Positions 28,011 to 35,753 of a stretch of DNA of 64,000 nucleotides are shown piece by piece. Position 1 is the stretch's first letter. Each line of letters starts with the position of its first letter. This stretch comes from Burkholderia sp. SRS-W-2-2016. GTDB lineage: Bacteria > Pseudomonadota > Gammaproteobacteria > Burkholderiales > Burkholderiaceae. The notes under the pieces were generated by a model. It was not told the origin of the DNA. It ran no database searches and worked only from the letters and a program-made list of their open reading frames with translations. The position numbers were made by a program, and so were the translations under genes. Location: contig NZ_MSDV01000028.1 in NCBI RefSeq assembly GCF_001931485.1, forward strand, positions 124,001 to 188,000, read 5' to 3'.

Positions 28011-28997
28011 TCATGCAAGCGCTCTACTCGGCGCGCTATGGTTCAGAGGCAGCGACCATTGGGGTATGGCGCCGAAACGGCTGGCCACCCATTCGTCGTC
28101 GTAGACGGTGTCGAGATAGCGTTCGCCCATATCGGGCGAGATCGCGACCACGACCGCGTCGGCGGGGATACGGTCTTGCCAGGCGATTACGCCGGCCAGC
28201 ACGGTGCCGGTCGATCCGCCGGCAAGAATGCCGTTCGAGCGCGCGAGGAACCGGCACATCGCAATCGTGTCGATCTCGCGAACCATTTCGAGCGCGTGAA
28301 TACCGTCCGCGCAGAAGATCTCCGGACGGCGGCTGGTTCCGAGTCCGGGAATATGCCGCGGCCCCGAATTGCCGCCGAACGTGACTGATCCCACCGCATC
28401 GACGGCAATGATTTTTGTGGCGGGCCGATACTGCGTGAAATACTCCACACAACCCATCAGCGTGCCCGTCGTACCCGCGCCGACAAATAAATAATCAATG
28501 GATTCAAAAGCCTCTGCTATAGCAGGAGCTGTCGCGTGAAAGTGCGCGCGGGGATTCTGCGGATTCGCGTATTGATTCAGCCACAGATAATTAGCATTTC
28601 GCGAAATCGCGTCGTGAATATATGCGATCCGAGTACCGAGAAAGCCGCCGTTGGCATCGCGCCGATCGACCACGACGACCTCCGCGCCCAGCGCCTTCAT
28701 GACCTTCACATTGCTGGGCGACGCATTCGGATCGACGACACAGACGAAGCGGTAACCACGTTCCGCGCAGATCACACTCAACGCCACGCCCAGACTGCCC
28801 GACGACGATTCGATCAGGACCGTCTGCGGCCCGATGCGCCCTTGCGTCTCGAGATCGTCCACCATCCCGAGAGCAGTCTTCATCTTGATGGACCCGGCCG
28901 CATTGAATGCCTCGAGTTTCATGTATAACGCATCGAAACCGAGGTGCTCGACTTTGACGAAATTGCGATCGTTAACGATTCTTGAAATAGCAGTCAC
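28011..28997 (-). CDS. sbnA: N-(2-amino-2-carboxyethyl)-L-glutamate synthase, SbnA-like
   Basis: PLP enzyme of the cysteine synthase fold joining O-phospho-L-serine and L-glutamate to give ACEGA, the first step to L-2,3-diaminopropionate. The PLP lysine is in FNAAGSIKMKTA (residue 42 counted from the TTG at 29009), followed by IESSSGSLGVALS and the phosphate-binding GAGTTGTLMG. A TTG at 29009 is possible, but GTG 28997 is proposed because GGAG lies six bases before it; 328 residues. First gene of the leftward operon sbnA-sbnB-FAD protein-carbamoyltransferase-LysE, divergent from the LysR gene. Pairing with SbnB makes the assignment firm. Confidence 0.92.
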   Translation of the reverse strand: MTAISRIVNDRNFVKVEHLGFDALYMKLEAFNAAGSIKMKTALGMVDDLETQGRIGPQTVLIESSSGSLGVALSVICAERGYRFVCVVDPNASPSNVKVMKALGAEVVVVDRRDANGGFLGTRIAYIHDAISRNANYLWLNQYANPQNPRAHFHATAPAIAEAFESIDYLFVGAGTTGTLMGCVEYFTQYRPATKIIAVDAVGSVTFGGNSGPRHIPGLGTSRRPEIFCADGIHALEMVREIDTIAMCRFLARSNGILAGGSTGTVLAGVIAWQDRIPADAVVVAISPDMGERYLDTVYDDEWVASRFGAIPQWSLPLNHSAPSRALA

Positions 28998-29067
28998 GCA
29001 GGTCTCCAAATTTCAATCGAGCAAAATGAAAACAAAATAGATAGTGGCCCCTCTTTCTGGAGCAGCT

Positions 29068-29099
29068 ATTAGATCTAATTCCATTGCGGTGCATTGCAA
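29068..29099. promoter_or_regulatory. Palindromes in the sbnA/LysR divergent promoter
   Basis: Two inverted repeats lie in the AT-rich 140-base spacer: perfect ATTAGATCTAAT at 29068-29079 and TTGC-N8-GCAA at 29084-29099. The second resembles the interrupted dyads bound by LysR-family proteins and overlaps the candidate promoter of the LysR gene. Confidence 0.5.
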
Positions 29100-29122
29100 A
29101 GTGTTCTCACGGACTCGATAAG
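29094..29122 (+). promoter_or_regulatory. Candidate promoter of the LysR gene
   Basis: TTGCAA (29094-29099) and GATAAG (29117-29122) are separated by 17 bases, each four of six to the sigma-70 consensus. The -35 lies inside the TTGC-N8-GCAA dyad, which would allow autoregulation. Confidence 0.45.
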
Positions 29123-29138
29123 CTGGGATAATCGAGAC

Positions 29139-30080
29139 ATGCGCCGTCTTCCTCCCCTCGGTGCGCTGCGAGCATTTGAAGCAGCCGCACGTCATCTGAG
29201 CTTTACTCACGCCGCTGAAGAGTTATGCGTGACGCAGGCGGCCATTAGTCACCAGGTCCGGTTGCTGGAGCAATGGCTCGGAATTCGATTATTCGAGCGC
29301 AAAGGCCACTCGCTGAAATTGACTGCGCAGGCAAAGGCGTATGTGCGCGACCTGGGCAGCGCGCTGGATCTGATGCTGGCGGCGACCGAGCGGGTGCGCC
29401 GGCGTACCGACGGTCCGCTGCGCATTACCGTGCTGCCGTCGTTCGCTTCGCGCTGGCTCGTGCCGAGACTGGGACGCTTTCTCGCACTTCACCCGGAAGT
29501 CGACTTGCGATTGACCAGTTCCTTCTCGCTCTGGGATGGTTCGGGCGACAACTTCGACATGGGGATCCGCTCGGGACTCGGACGCTGGCCCGGGGTGAAA
29601 TCGGATCTGATCGCGCGCGAGACGCTGAGCCCGCTGTGCAGTCCGGCATTCGCGCGCAGCGCCCCGCCTCTCAAGCATCCCGCCGATCTTCTCGGCGTGC
29701 GCCTGCTGCACGATGAGCCCAAAGCCGCATGGCGGGTCTGGTTCGAACACGCGGGTGTGGTCGGTGCGGATCTCGATTACGGATTGAAATTCGACGATGC
29801 GTCGTTCGTTCTGCAGGCAGCGCTGGACGGACAAGGTGTCGCGCTGGGCAGACTCACGCTGGCGGCCAGCGATCTGCAAGCCGGACGTCTGGTGCAGCCG
29901 TTCGATATCGTCATACCGAACGACTACAGTTACTGGCTCGTTTATCCGCGCACAGTGACGGATAGAGCCGATGCGATGGCATTCAGGTCATGGGTTCTCG
30001 CCGAAGCGAGAATGCCGGCGGGCGTGACGACGTCCGCGCCCATGTCGTCGGAGGCAAGAACCGCGGACGCGGCTTGCTAG
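29139..30080 (+). CDS. LysR-family regulator, GcvA-like, divergent from sbnA
   Basis: Transcription factor with an N-terminal winged helix-turn-helix (LGALRAFEAAARHLSFTHAA, then LCVTQAAISHQVR) and a C-terminal effector domain; 313 residues. ATG 29139 fits the family start MRRLPPLGALRAFE; an in-frame TTG at 29094 is unsupported and would sit on the promoter. The helix-turn-helix and RPLGAL-like start are typical of the GcvA/AmpR group that often controls divergent operons in proteobacteria. It is separated from sbnA by about 140 bases with dyads and is therefore the probable activator of the diaminopropionate operon. The effector is unknown. Confidence 0.93.
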   Translation: MRRLPPLGALRAFEAAARHLSFTHAAEELCVTQAAISHQVRLLEQWLGIRLFERKGHSLKLTAQAKAYVRDLGSALDLMLAATERVRRRTDGPLRITVLPSFASRWLVPRLGRFLALHPEVDLRLTSSFSLWDGSGDNFDMGIRSGLGRWPGVKSDLIARETLSPLCSPAFARSAPPLKHPADLLGVRLLHDEPKAAWRVWFEHAGVVGADLDYGLKFDDASFVLQAALDGQGVALGRLTLAASDLQAGRLVQPFDIVIPNDYSYWLVYPRTVTDRADAMAFRSWVLAEARMPAGVTTSAPMSSEARTADAAC

Positions 30081-30129
30081 TTTCCGGCAGTACTTTCTTC
30101 AGTTTTTTCGCTAGCGGTATTCGATTGCG

Positions 30130-30151
30130 CGGCGCGCGCACCCGCGCGCCG
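30130..30151. terminator. GC-rich hairpin between convergent genes
   Basis: A 9-bp inverted repeat with a CACC loop lies between the LysR gene and the convergent small secreted protein. There is no T-run on either side, so termination is uncertain. Confidence 0.35.
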
Positions 30152-30185
30152 ACGCCCGCTTCACCGACTTACTGACTTGGCGACT

Positions 30186-30533
30186 TTACTGACTCGCGCC
30201 CTGCGCAGTCGCGGCCTTGCGCTCGGCCTTCTGCAGATTCTCCGGATAGTTCGGATCGTTCTGGCCCGGCTGATAACCGGCATCCTTCAGCCGCTTCAGT
30301 TCCGCGGCATTCTTCGCTTTCGCCTCCTTGCGCACCGCCTTGCGTTGCGCTTTACGCTCCGCCTTGCTGAGCGGCGCCGACGCGGACGGCGCCGGCTGCA
30401 CCGCGGCATTCGTCGCATTCGCACCCGCCTCGCCGCCCGCCGGCGTTTGCGCGAACGCACCGCCGCTCACGCCGATAGCCAATGCGATCGATCCCGCCAG
30501 TACAACCCGTTTCCCTGCGCGCGCTACGTTCAT
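30186..30533 (-). CDS. Small secreted basic protein, DUF4148-like
   Basis: 115-residue exported protein of unknown function. A GGAGGAG Shine-Dalgarno precedes the ATG. The signal peptide ends near AFA-Q; the mature part is a Pro/Ala-rich linker, then a Lys/Arg/Ala-rich helix (KAERKAQRKAVRKEAKAK), and ELKRLKDAGYQPGQNDPNYP, which matches the DUF4148 pattern common in Burkholderiaceae. It stands alone between convergent LysR and the thioesterase operon. A second, shorter DUF4148-like gene lies at 58869-59120. Confidence 0.75.
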   Translation of the reverse strand: MNVARAGKRVVLAGSIALAIGVSGGAFAQTPAGGEAGANATNAAVQPAPSASAPLSKAERKAQRKAVRKEAKAKNAAELKRLKDAGYQPGQNDPNYPENLQKAERKAATAQGASQ

Positions 30534-30630
30534 GAGTCTCCTCCGGAGTGGTTTTCAACATGAGTGCCGGCGTCGCCGATAAATACGCACGACGCCGGCG
30601 TTGCTTCGTCCTGCGACGAAATAAATGCTG

Positions 30631-31062
30631 CTAGGCGCCGCCGCGCGCGACCATGCATACCGCCGACGCAGTCGCGACCAGCTTGTCCCCTTGCCACAAT
30701 TGCCCGTCCACGTTGCAGACATTTCTGCCTCTGCGCACGAGCGTCGCCGTGCCGCGCAGCGGACCGGGTCCGGCCGCGCGCAGAAACGACGTGTTCAGAT
30801 TCAGCGTCGCGCAATGTTCGTGTTCGGCGAGCGCCGCCGTGACGAGCCACGCGGTCACGTCGTCGAGCATCGCCGCGAGCATGCCGCCCTGCACCTGGCC
30901 GGCCGGATTCAGAAAACGTTCGTCCGCTGTGTACTCGCATTCGATCCGGCTGCCGTCGGCGGCCAGCGAAACGATCCGGCCGCCCAGCGTGGTCGAGATC
31001 GGCGGCGGCGCTACTTCGCCCAGTTGCACGCGCCGCACATACGGATTGAGTTCGTTTTTCAC
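30631..31062 (-). CDS. PaaI-type hotdog thioesterase
   Basis: Acyl-CoA thioesterase of the hotdog fold, 143 residues. The start is GTG 31062, with AGAGGA seven to eight bases upstream. The PaaI hallmark is seen in NPAGQVQGGMLAAMLDDVTA, where the usual HGG is replaced by QGG and the Asp of DD follows on the helix. It probably rescues CoA from stalled aromatic or branched acyl-CoA intermediates. It is the last gene of the leftward catabolic run, 13 bases after the aldehyde dehydrogenase. The His-to-Gln change in the HGG motif occurs in some family members. Confidence 0.85.
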   Translation of the reverse strand: MKNELNPYVRRVQLGEVAPPPISTTLGGRIVSLAADGSRIECEYTADERFLNPAGQVQGGMLAAMLDDVTAWLVTAALAEHEHCATLNLNTSFLRAAGPGPLRGTATLVRRGRNVCNVDGQLWQGDKLVATASAVCMVARGGA

Positions 31063-31074
31063 CGGTTAGTCCTC

Positions 31075-32589
31075 TTAAACGCTCAGATCGACGGCGACGG
31101 ATTTCAGCTCGGTATACGCTTCGAGCCCTTCGCGGCCGTTCTCGCGTCCCCAGCCCGATTGCTTGTAGCCGCCGAACGGCATCGCGAAATCGAGCGCGCC
31201 GGCCGCGTTGATCCGCACGTTGCCCGCGCGAATGCGCCGCGCCAGCTTGTGCGCGTTCGAGATGTCGCGGGTCCAGATGCTCGACGACAGGCCGTAATCG
31301 GTGTCGTTCGCGCGGGTCGCGAGTTGTTCGAGCGTGTCGTCGTCGAAGATCTGCGTGGTCAGCACCGGTCCGAAGATTTCCTCGCGGACCGCGCGCATCG
31401 CGGGCGTCGTGTCGACCAGCACGGTCGGTTCAACGAAGTAGCCGTCGCGCGGCAACGCACGGCCGCCCGCCGCGATTTGCGCGCCTTCGCTGCCGGCGCC
31501 GTCGATATAGTCGAGCACGCGGCGTTGCTGTTGCGCCGAAATCAGCGGACCCATTTCGGTGTCCTGTTCGATCCCGGCGCCCACTTTCAGTTTGCGCGCG
31601 CGTTCGGCCACGCCGCTGATCACGCGATCGAATACCGCGCGCTGCACGAATAGCCGCGAGCCCGCCGCGCACACCTGGCCGCTATTGGCGAAGATGCCGC
31701 GCGCGACCGCATCGATCGCGCGCTCGAGGTCCGCATCGGCGAACACGAATACCGGCGACTTGCCGCCCAGTTCCAGCGACACCCGCTTCAGATTGCCGGC
31801 GGCCGACGCGAGAATCTTCTTGCCCACCGCGGTCGAGCCGGTAAACGAAATCTTGTCGACGCCCGGATGATCGACCAGCGCCTGGCCCGCTTCGCCGCCG
31901 AGCCCGGTCACCACATTGACGACGCCCGGCGGAAAACCCGCCTGCTCGACCAGCTCCGCGAGCCGCAATGCGGTCAGCGGCGTCAATTCGGCGGGCTTGA
32001 GCACCACCGTGCAGCCGACCGCGAGGGCCGGCGCGATCTTGCTGACGGCCATCGGCAGCGGCACGTTCCACGGCACGATCAGCCCGGCGACGCCGATCGG
32101 TTCGCGCAGCGTGTACGCGTGCCATTCGCCCGGCAACGACACCGGCCGCGTTTCGCCGTTGAACTTGGTCGCCCAGCCGGCGTTGTAGCGCAGGCATTCG
32201 GCCGCGTGCGCGACGTCGAACGCGCGCGCGATCCTCAACGGCTTGCCGGTGTTCAGCGTCTCCAGCAGCGCGAGTTCGTCCGCGTGCTGATCGAGCAGAT
32301 CGGCGAGCCGCCACAGCAGCTTCGCGCGCTCGGCCGGTCGCGTGGTGGACCACGGGCCGCTGTCGAATGCGCGGCGCGCGGCACGTACGGCCAGATCGAC
32401 GTCGTGCGCGGTGCCCGCCGCGGCGCGCGCGATCACGCGACCGTTCGACGGATCGATCACGTCGTGATGTGTTTCCTGATGCGCGGCCTGCCAGCGGCCG
32501 TCGATCAGCATCTGCAATGGCCGCGCGAGCCACGCGTCCACGCTCGCGCGCACCTGCGCGAAGTTCTGGTCGTTCGAATGTGCAGTCAT
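31075..32589 (-). CDS. Aldehyde dehydrogenase (NAD(P)+-dependent)
   Basis: Oxidises an aldehyde to the acid with NAD(P)+. 504 residues starting at ATG 32589, which overlaps the preceding GMC oxidoreductase stop by four bases (ATGA); longer versions of the frame run through that gene. Motifs are LIVPWNVPLPMAVSKIAPAL, the GSTAVGKK nucleotide turn, ELGGKSPVFVF with the general-base Glu and NSGQVCAAGSR with the catalytic Cys. The C-terminal PFGGYKQSGWGRENG is typical of broad-range betaine-aldehyde-like enzymes. Coupling to a GMC alcohol oxidase suggests sequential alcohol to aldehyde to acid oxidation. Confidence 0.95.
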   Translation of the reverse strand: MTAHSNDQNFAQVRASVDAWLARPLQMLIDGRWQAAHQETHHDVIDPSNGRVIARAAAGTAHDVDLAVRAARRAFDSGPWSTTRPAERAKLLWRLADLLDQHADELALLETLNTGKPLRIARAFDVAHAAECLRYNAGWATKFNGETRPVSLPGEWHAYTLREPIGVAGLIVPWNVPLPMAVSKIAPALAVGCTVVLKPAELTPLTALRLAELVEQAGFPPGVVNVVTGLGGEAGQALVDHPGVDKISFTGSTAVGKKILASAAGNLKRVSLELGGKSPVFVFADADLERAIDAVARGIFANSGQVCAAGSRLFVQRAVFDRVISGVAERARKLKVGAGIEQDTEMGPLISAQQQRRVLDYIDGAGSEGAQIAAGGRALPRDGYFVEPTVLVDTTPAMRAVREEIFGPVLTTQIFDDDTLEQLATRANDTDYGLSSSIWTRDISNAHKLARRIRAGNVRINAAGALDFAMPFGGYKQSGWGRENGREGLEAYTELKSVAVDLSV

Positions 32590-34235
32590 AGTGTCGCTTC
32601 GAGTGAGGTGGGTTGTGCGGCCGCGCGCAGCGTCCGGCCGCGAATCAGGTCCGCGGCTTTCTCGCCGATCATCACGGTCGCCGCGTTGGTGTTGCCGCCC
32701 GGAATCGTCGGCATCACCGACGCGTCGACAACCCGCAGCCGGTCGACGCCGCGCACCCGCAGTTGCGGATCCAGCACCGCGTCCGCGCCGCCACCCATCG
32801 CGCAGGTGCCGACCGGATGGTGGGTAATGCCGCCGAATTCGCGGATCGCCGCGTCGAGCGCATCGTCGCTGAGCACGTCGGCGCCGGGGATCGTTTCCTT
32901 GTCGATCAGCTCGGCCTGCGGCGACATCCGGTAGATGTCGCGCGCGGCCCGCACGCCGTTGCGCATTGTTTCGAAGTCCGCAGGATCGGAAAACAGATTC
33001 AGCGCGATGCGCGGCTTGTCGCGCGGATCGGCGCTGCGCAGACTCACGTGACCGCGGCTCGCCGCGTGCAACTGACACACGGTGATGTAGAAGCTGTGCT
33101 CCTTCGGCTTGACGATGCCGGGAAACCACAGGTTCGCGTCGAGCCGCACCGGATTGCACAGCAGCTGGATGTCGGGGCGCCGCAGCGCCGGATCGGTACG
33201 CAGCAGCACGGTGCCGCTGCAAATCTGCGTCGCGAACGTGCCCTTGCCGAACAGCGCCCACTTCAGCACCGACGCGCTCGCGCGATCGAAGCGCAGCTGA
33301 TTCGTGAACGTGACCGGCCGGCTCGCGCGGTATTGCAGCATCATGCGCGGATGCTCGACCAGGTTGCGGCCGACGCCCGGCAGATCGGCGACCACGCCGA
33401 TCCCATGCTCGCGCAGCTCGGCGCCGCGGCCGATGCCCGACAGCATCAGCAATTGCGGCGAGTTATACGCGCCGCCGCAAACGATCACCTCGCGCCGCGC
33501 GCGCAAAAATTGCAGCGGCCCGCCGCCGATGCTGAATTCGACACCCGTTGCGCGACCGCCCTCGACGACGATCCGATGCACGAGCGTGTGCTTCAAAAGC
33601 TGCAAATTGGAGCGCGCCAGTACCGGATGCAGATACGCGCGCGCGGTGCTCGAACGGCGCCCACGCGCATCGATCGCGACATCGCCGCGCGCGATCCCTT
33701 CGCCGTGCTCGCCGTCGTAGTCGTCGAGCACCCGATGCCCGGCGCGCGCGGCCGCTTCGCGCAGCGGCGCATCGAGCAGATGCTCGCCGTCGATCGCGCG
33801 AATCTGCAACGGTCCGTCGCCGCTATGAAACTGACCGTTGCCACGCCAGTTGCTTTCCGAGCGCAGAAAATACGGCAGCACATCGTCATAGCCCCAGCCG
33901 GTGCAGCCGAGATCGCGCCATTCGTCGAAGTCCAGACTATGGCCGCGAATATGAAACATCCCGTTGATCGACGACGACCCGCCGAGCAACCGGCCGCGCG
34001 GAATCGGAATGCGCCGGCCGTTCAGAAACGGCTCGGGCTCGCTCTCGTACTGCCACGTCAGTTCGGGCTTGCGCAGCGCGCTCATGAAACCGACCGGCAT
34101 CCGCACGAGCGGATGATGGTCGCCGCCGCCCGCTTCGAGCAACGCAACCGACACCTCGCGGTCCTCGCTCAGCCGGTTCGCCACCACACAGCCGGCCGAA
34201 CCCGCGCCGACCACCACGTAATCCGCTTCCTGCAT
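32586..34235 (-). CDS. GMC-family FAD oxidoreductase (choline-dehydrogenase-like)
   Basis: FAD enzyme oxidising an alcohol, probably to the aldehyde used by the coupled dehydrogenase. 549 residues. The FAD motif YVVVGAGSAGCVVANRLSED is at the N-terminus, the GMC signature-1 region GRLLGGSSSINGM near residue 85 and signature 2 (GAYNSPQLLMLSGIG) near residue 260. The catalytic His is in ITHHPVGTCAMGG near the C-terminus. Stop and next start overlap as ATGA. It lies between the crotonase and the aldehyde dehydrogenase. Similar genes are annotated as choline or polyethylene-glycol dehydrogenases; there are no other choline genes here. Confidence 0.93.
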   Translation of the reverse strand: MQEADYVVVGAGSAGCVVANRLSEDREVSVALLEAGGGDHHPLVRMPVGFMSALRKPELTWQYESEPEPFLNGRRIPIPRGRLLGGSSSINGMFHIRGHSLDFDEWRDLGCTGWGYDDVLPYFLRSESNWRGNGQFHSGDGPLQIRAIDGEHLLDAPLREAAARAGHRVLDDYDGEHGEGIARGDVAIDARGRRSSTARAYLHPVLARSNLQLLKHTLVHRIVVEGGRATGVEFSIGGGPLQFLRARREVIVCGGAYNSPQLLMLSGIGRGAELREHGIGVVADLPGVGRNLVEHPRMMLQYRASRPVTFTNQLRFDRASASVLKWALFGKGTFATQICSGTVLLRTDPALRRPDIQLLCNPVRLDANLWFPGIVKPKEHSFYITVCQLHAASRGHVSLRSADPRDKPRIALNLFSDPADFETMRNGVRAARDIYRMSPQAELIDKETIPGADVLSDDALDAAIREFGGITHHPVGTCAMGGGADAVLDPQLRVRGVDRLRVVDASVMPTIPGGNTNAATVMIGEKAADLIRGRTLRAAAQPTSLEATL

Positions 34236-34304
34236 GCCGTCTCCTGTTATCGGCCCAACTGGCCGGCGGGGTTGTTTTGCGCGACCTGCATTGCGTTGTT
34301 TGCG

Positions 34305-35081
34305 TCAGTTGCCGGTAAACACCGGCCGGCGCTTCTGTTGCCACGCGAGCGAACCTTCGCGCAGATCGTCCGACGCGTCGGCCTGCGCGACGTCACGCGC
34401 GAATTGCGCCGCGTCGAGCGTGCCGCGCGCGATCTGGTTCAGATGTTTCTTCATGCCGAGCAGCGCGAGCGGCGCCATCGTCGCGAGTTCGGCGCTCAGC
34501 AGATTTGCTTCGCTCTGCAAAGCTTCGCTGTCGATCACGCGATCCAGAAAACCGCATGCGAGCATCTGCTGCGCGTCGAAGGTGGCCGCGCTCAGCAGCA
34601 GCCTCTTCGCGACGTTCAGCCCGAGCCGCGACACGTACCGTTGCAGCCCGCCGCGATAGAACAGCAGACCGAGCCGCGCGGCCGGCACGAACATCTGGCA
34701 GGACGGCACGCCGAGACGGAAATCGCAGGCGAGCGCGAGGTCGGTCGCGCCGCCGTACACGCCGCCGTTGATCTGCGCGATCGTCACCGGCCGCGCCGCT
34801 TCCAGTTCGTCGACGAATGCCTCGAAGCGCGCGCCCGCGCCGCTGTCGGCGAGACTGCCGATATTGAAGCCCGCGCAAAAGTGCTTGCCTTGCGCGCGAA
34901 TCCGCAGCACCAGCACGCCGCGCATCGCGTTCACGTCGCGCACGAAGCCGCGCATCAGGTCGAGATCGGCGGGTTCGAGCCGGTTCGCGACGCCGGGGCG
35001 GCGCAGCGTGATGGTCGCGATCGCGCCGTCGATCGTCAGTTCCGGCGCGTCGCCGGTGGGATGTTCAGCAGGCTGCGTCAT
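34305..35081 (-). CDS. Crotonase-family protein (enoyl-CoA hydratase/isomerase-like)
   Basis: 258-residue member of the crotonase superfamily acting on an acyl-CoA. The oxyanion-hole segments are present (GKHFCAGFNIGSLAD and GGVYGGATDLALACDFRLG). The position of the catalytic Glu found in hydratases (usually PE followed by LG) reads MFVPAARLG, so that Glu is Ala. A true hydratase reaction is therefore doubtful, and an isomerase, hydrolase or decarboxylase role is possible. It lies ten bases downstream of the first-listed RraA-type aldolase gene and precedes the GMC oxidoreductase gene. Confidence 0.87.
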   Translation of the reverse strand: MTQPAEHPTGDAPELTIDGAIATITLRRPGVANRLEPADLDLMRGFVRDVNAMRGVLVLRIRAQGKHFCAGFNIGSLADSGAGARFEAFVDELEAARPVTIAQINGGVYGGATDLALACDFRLGVPSCQMFVPAARLGLLFYRGGLQRYVSRLGLNVAKRLLLSAATFDAQQMLACGFLDRVIDSEALQSEANLLSAELATMAPLALLGMKKHLNQIARGTLDAAQFARDVAQADASDDLREGSLAWQQKRRPVFTGN

Positions 35082-35090
35082 GGTCGTCGC

Positions 35091-35753
35091 TCAGTGGAAG
35101 TGGTAGACCTGCATCGTGGTTTCGCCGGCTTCGATGCGCGTCAGGATGCGGGCCTCGTCGGCTTCTCGTTGCCGCGCGCTGTCGACCACCGCGGCCGCGC
35201 GTTCGCGTTCGATCGCGACCACGCCGTCGCGGTCACCGACGATCAGGTCGCCCGCGCGCACCGCGACGTCGCCGATCAGCACCGCTTCGTTGAGCCAGCC
35301 GATTGCGCCGTAGTCCTTACCGGTGCCGCGAATGCACAGGCCGCGCGCGAACACCGGAAAGCCGATCTGCTCCAGCAGGTCGCCGTCGCGCACGCAACCG
35401 TCGATCACGAGGCCGGCCAGACCCGCGCACTTCGCGGCGGTGGTCATGATTTCGCCCCAGTAGCCGTGTTCGTACACGCCGCTCGTGTGCACGACCAGCA
35501 CGTCGCCGGGCTGCGCGAGATCGAGCGCGCGATGCAGCCACAGGTTGTCGCCGCCGGGCGAATGCACGGTCAGCGCCGGCCCGCAAATGCGAAAGCCCGG
35601 CGCGACCGGCTTGATCGCCGGCGGCAACGCGCCGGTCTTGCCCGCGGCCTCATGAAGGGTCGCGGCCGGCAACGCGCGCGCGGCCGCCACTACGTCACCG
35701 CCGACCCGCGCGAACTCGCGACGCGTCGTGCTCGCTGCATCGTGTTCTTTCAT
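35091..35753 (-). CDS. RraA-type aldolase/decarboxylase, paralogue 1
   Basis: Member of the RraA/HMG-aldolase family, which includes 4-carboxy-4-hydroxy-2-oxoadipate aldolase (LigK/GalC) that yields pyruvate and oxaloacetate. 220 residues from ATG 35753, which overlaps the preceding paralogue by four bases. The metal/substrate motif VIDGCVRDGD is intact, and YGYWGE retains the acidic residue of the WGE/D motif. The LigB-type dioxygenase and LigJ-like hydratase in this locus make an aldolase role at the end of a meta-cleavage route likely. RraA proteins can also be regulators of RNase E, but those are about 160 residues. Confidence 0.85.
   Translation of the reverse strand: MKEHDAASTTRREFARVGGDVVAAARALPAATLHEAAGKTGALPPAIKPVAPGFRICGPALTVHSPGGDNLWLHRALDLAQPGDVLVVHTSGVYEHGYWGEIMTTAAKCAGLAGLVIDGCVRDGDLLEQIGFPVFARGLCIRGTGKDYGAIGWLNEAVLIGDVAVRAGDLIVGDRDGVVAIERERAAAVVDSARQREADEARILTRIEAGETTMQVYHFH

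Noticed and set aside
22630..29009. Staphyloferrin-B-type siderophore cluster
   Set aside because: Only the diaminopropionate genes are shared; no NIS synthetase, decarboxylase, TonB receptor or siderophore importer is present.
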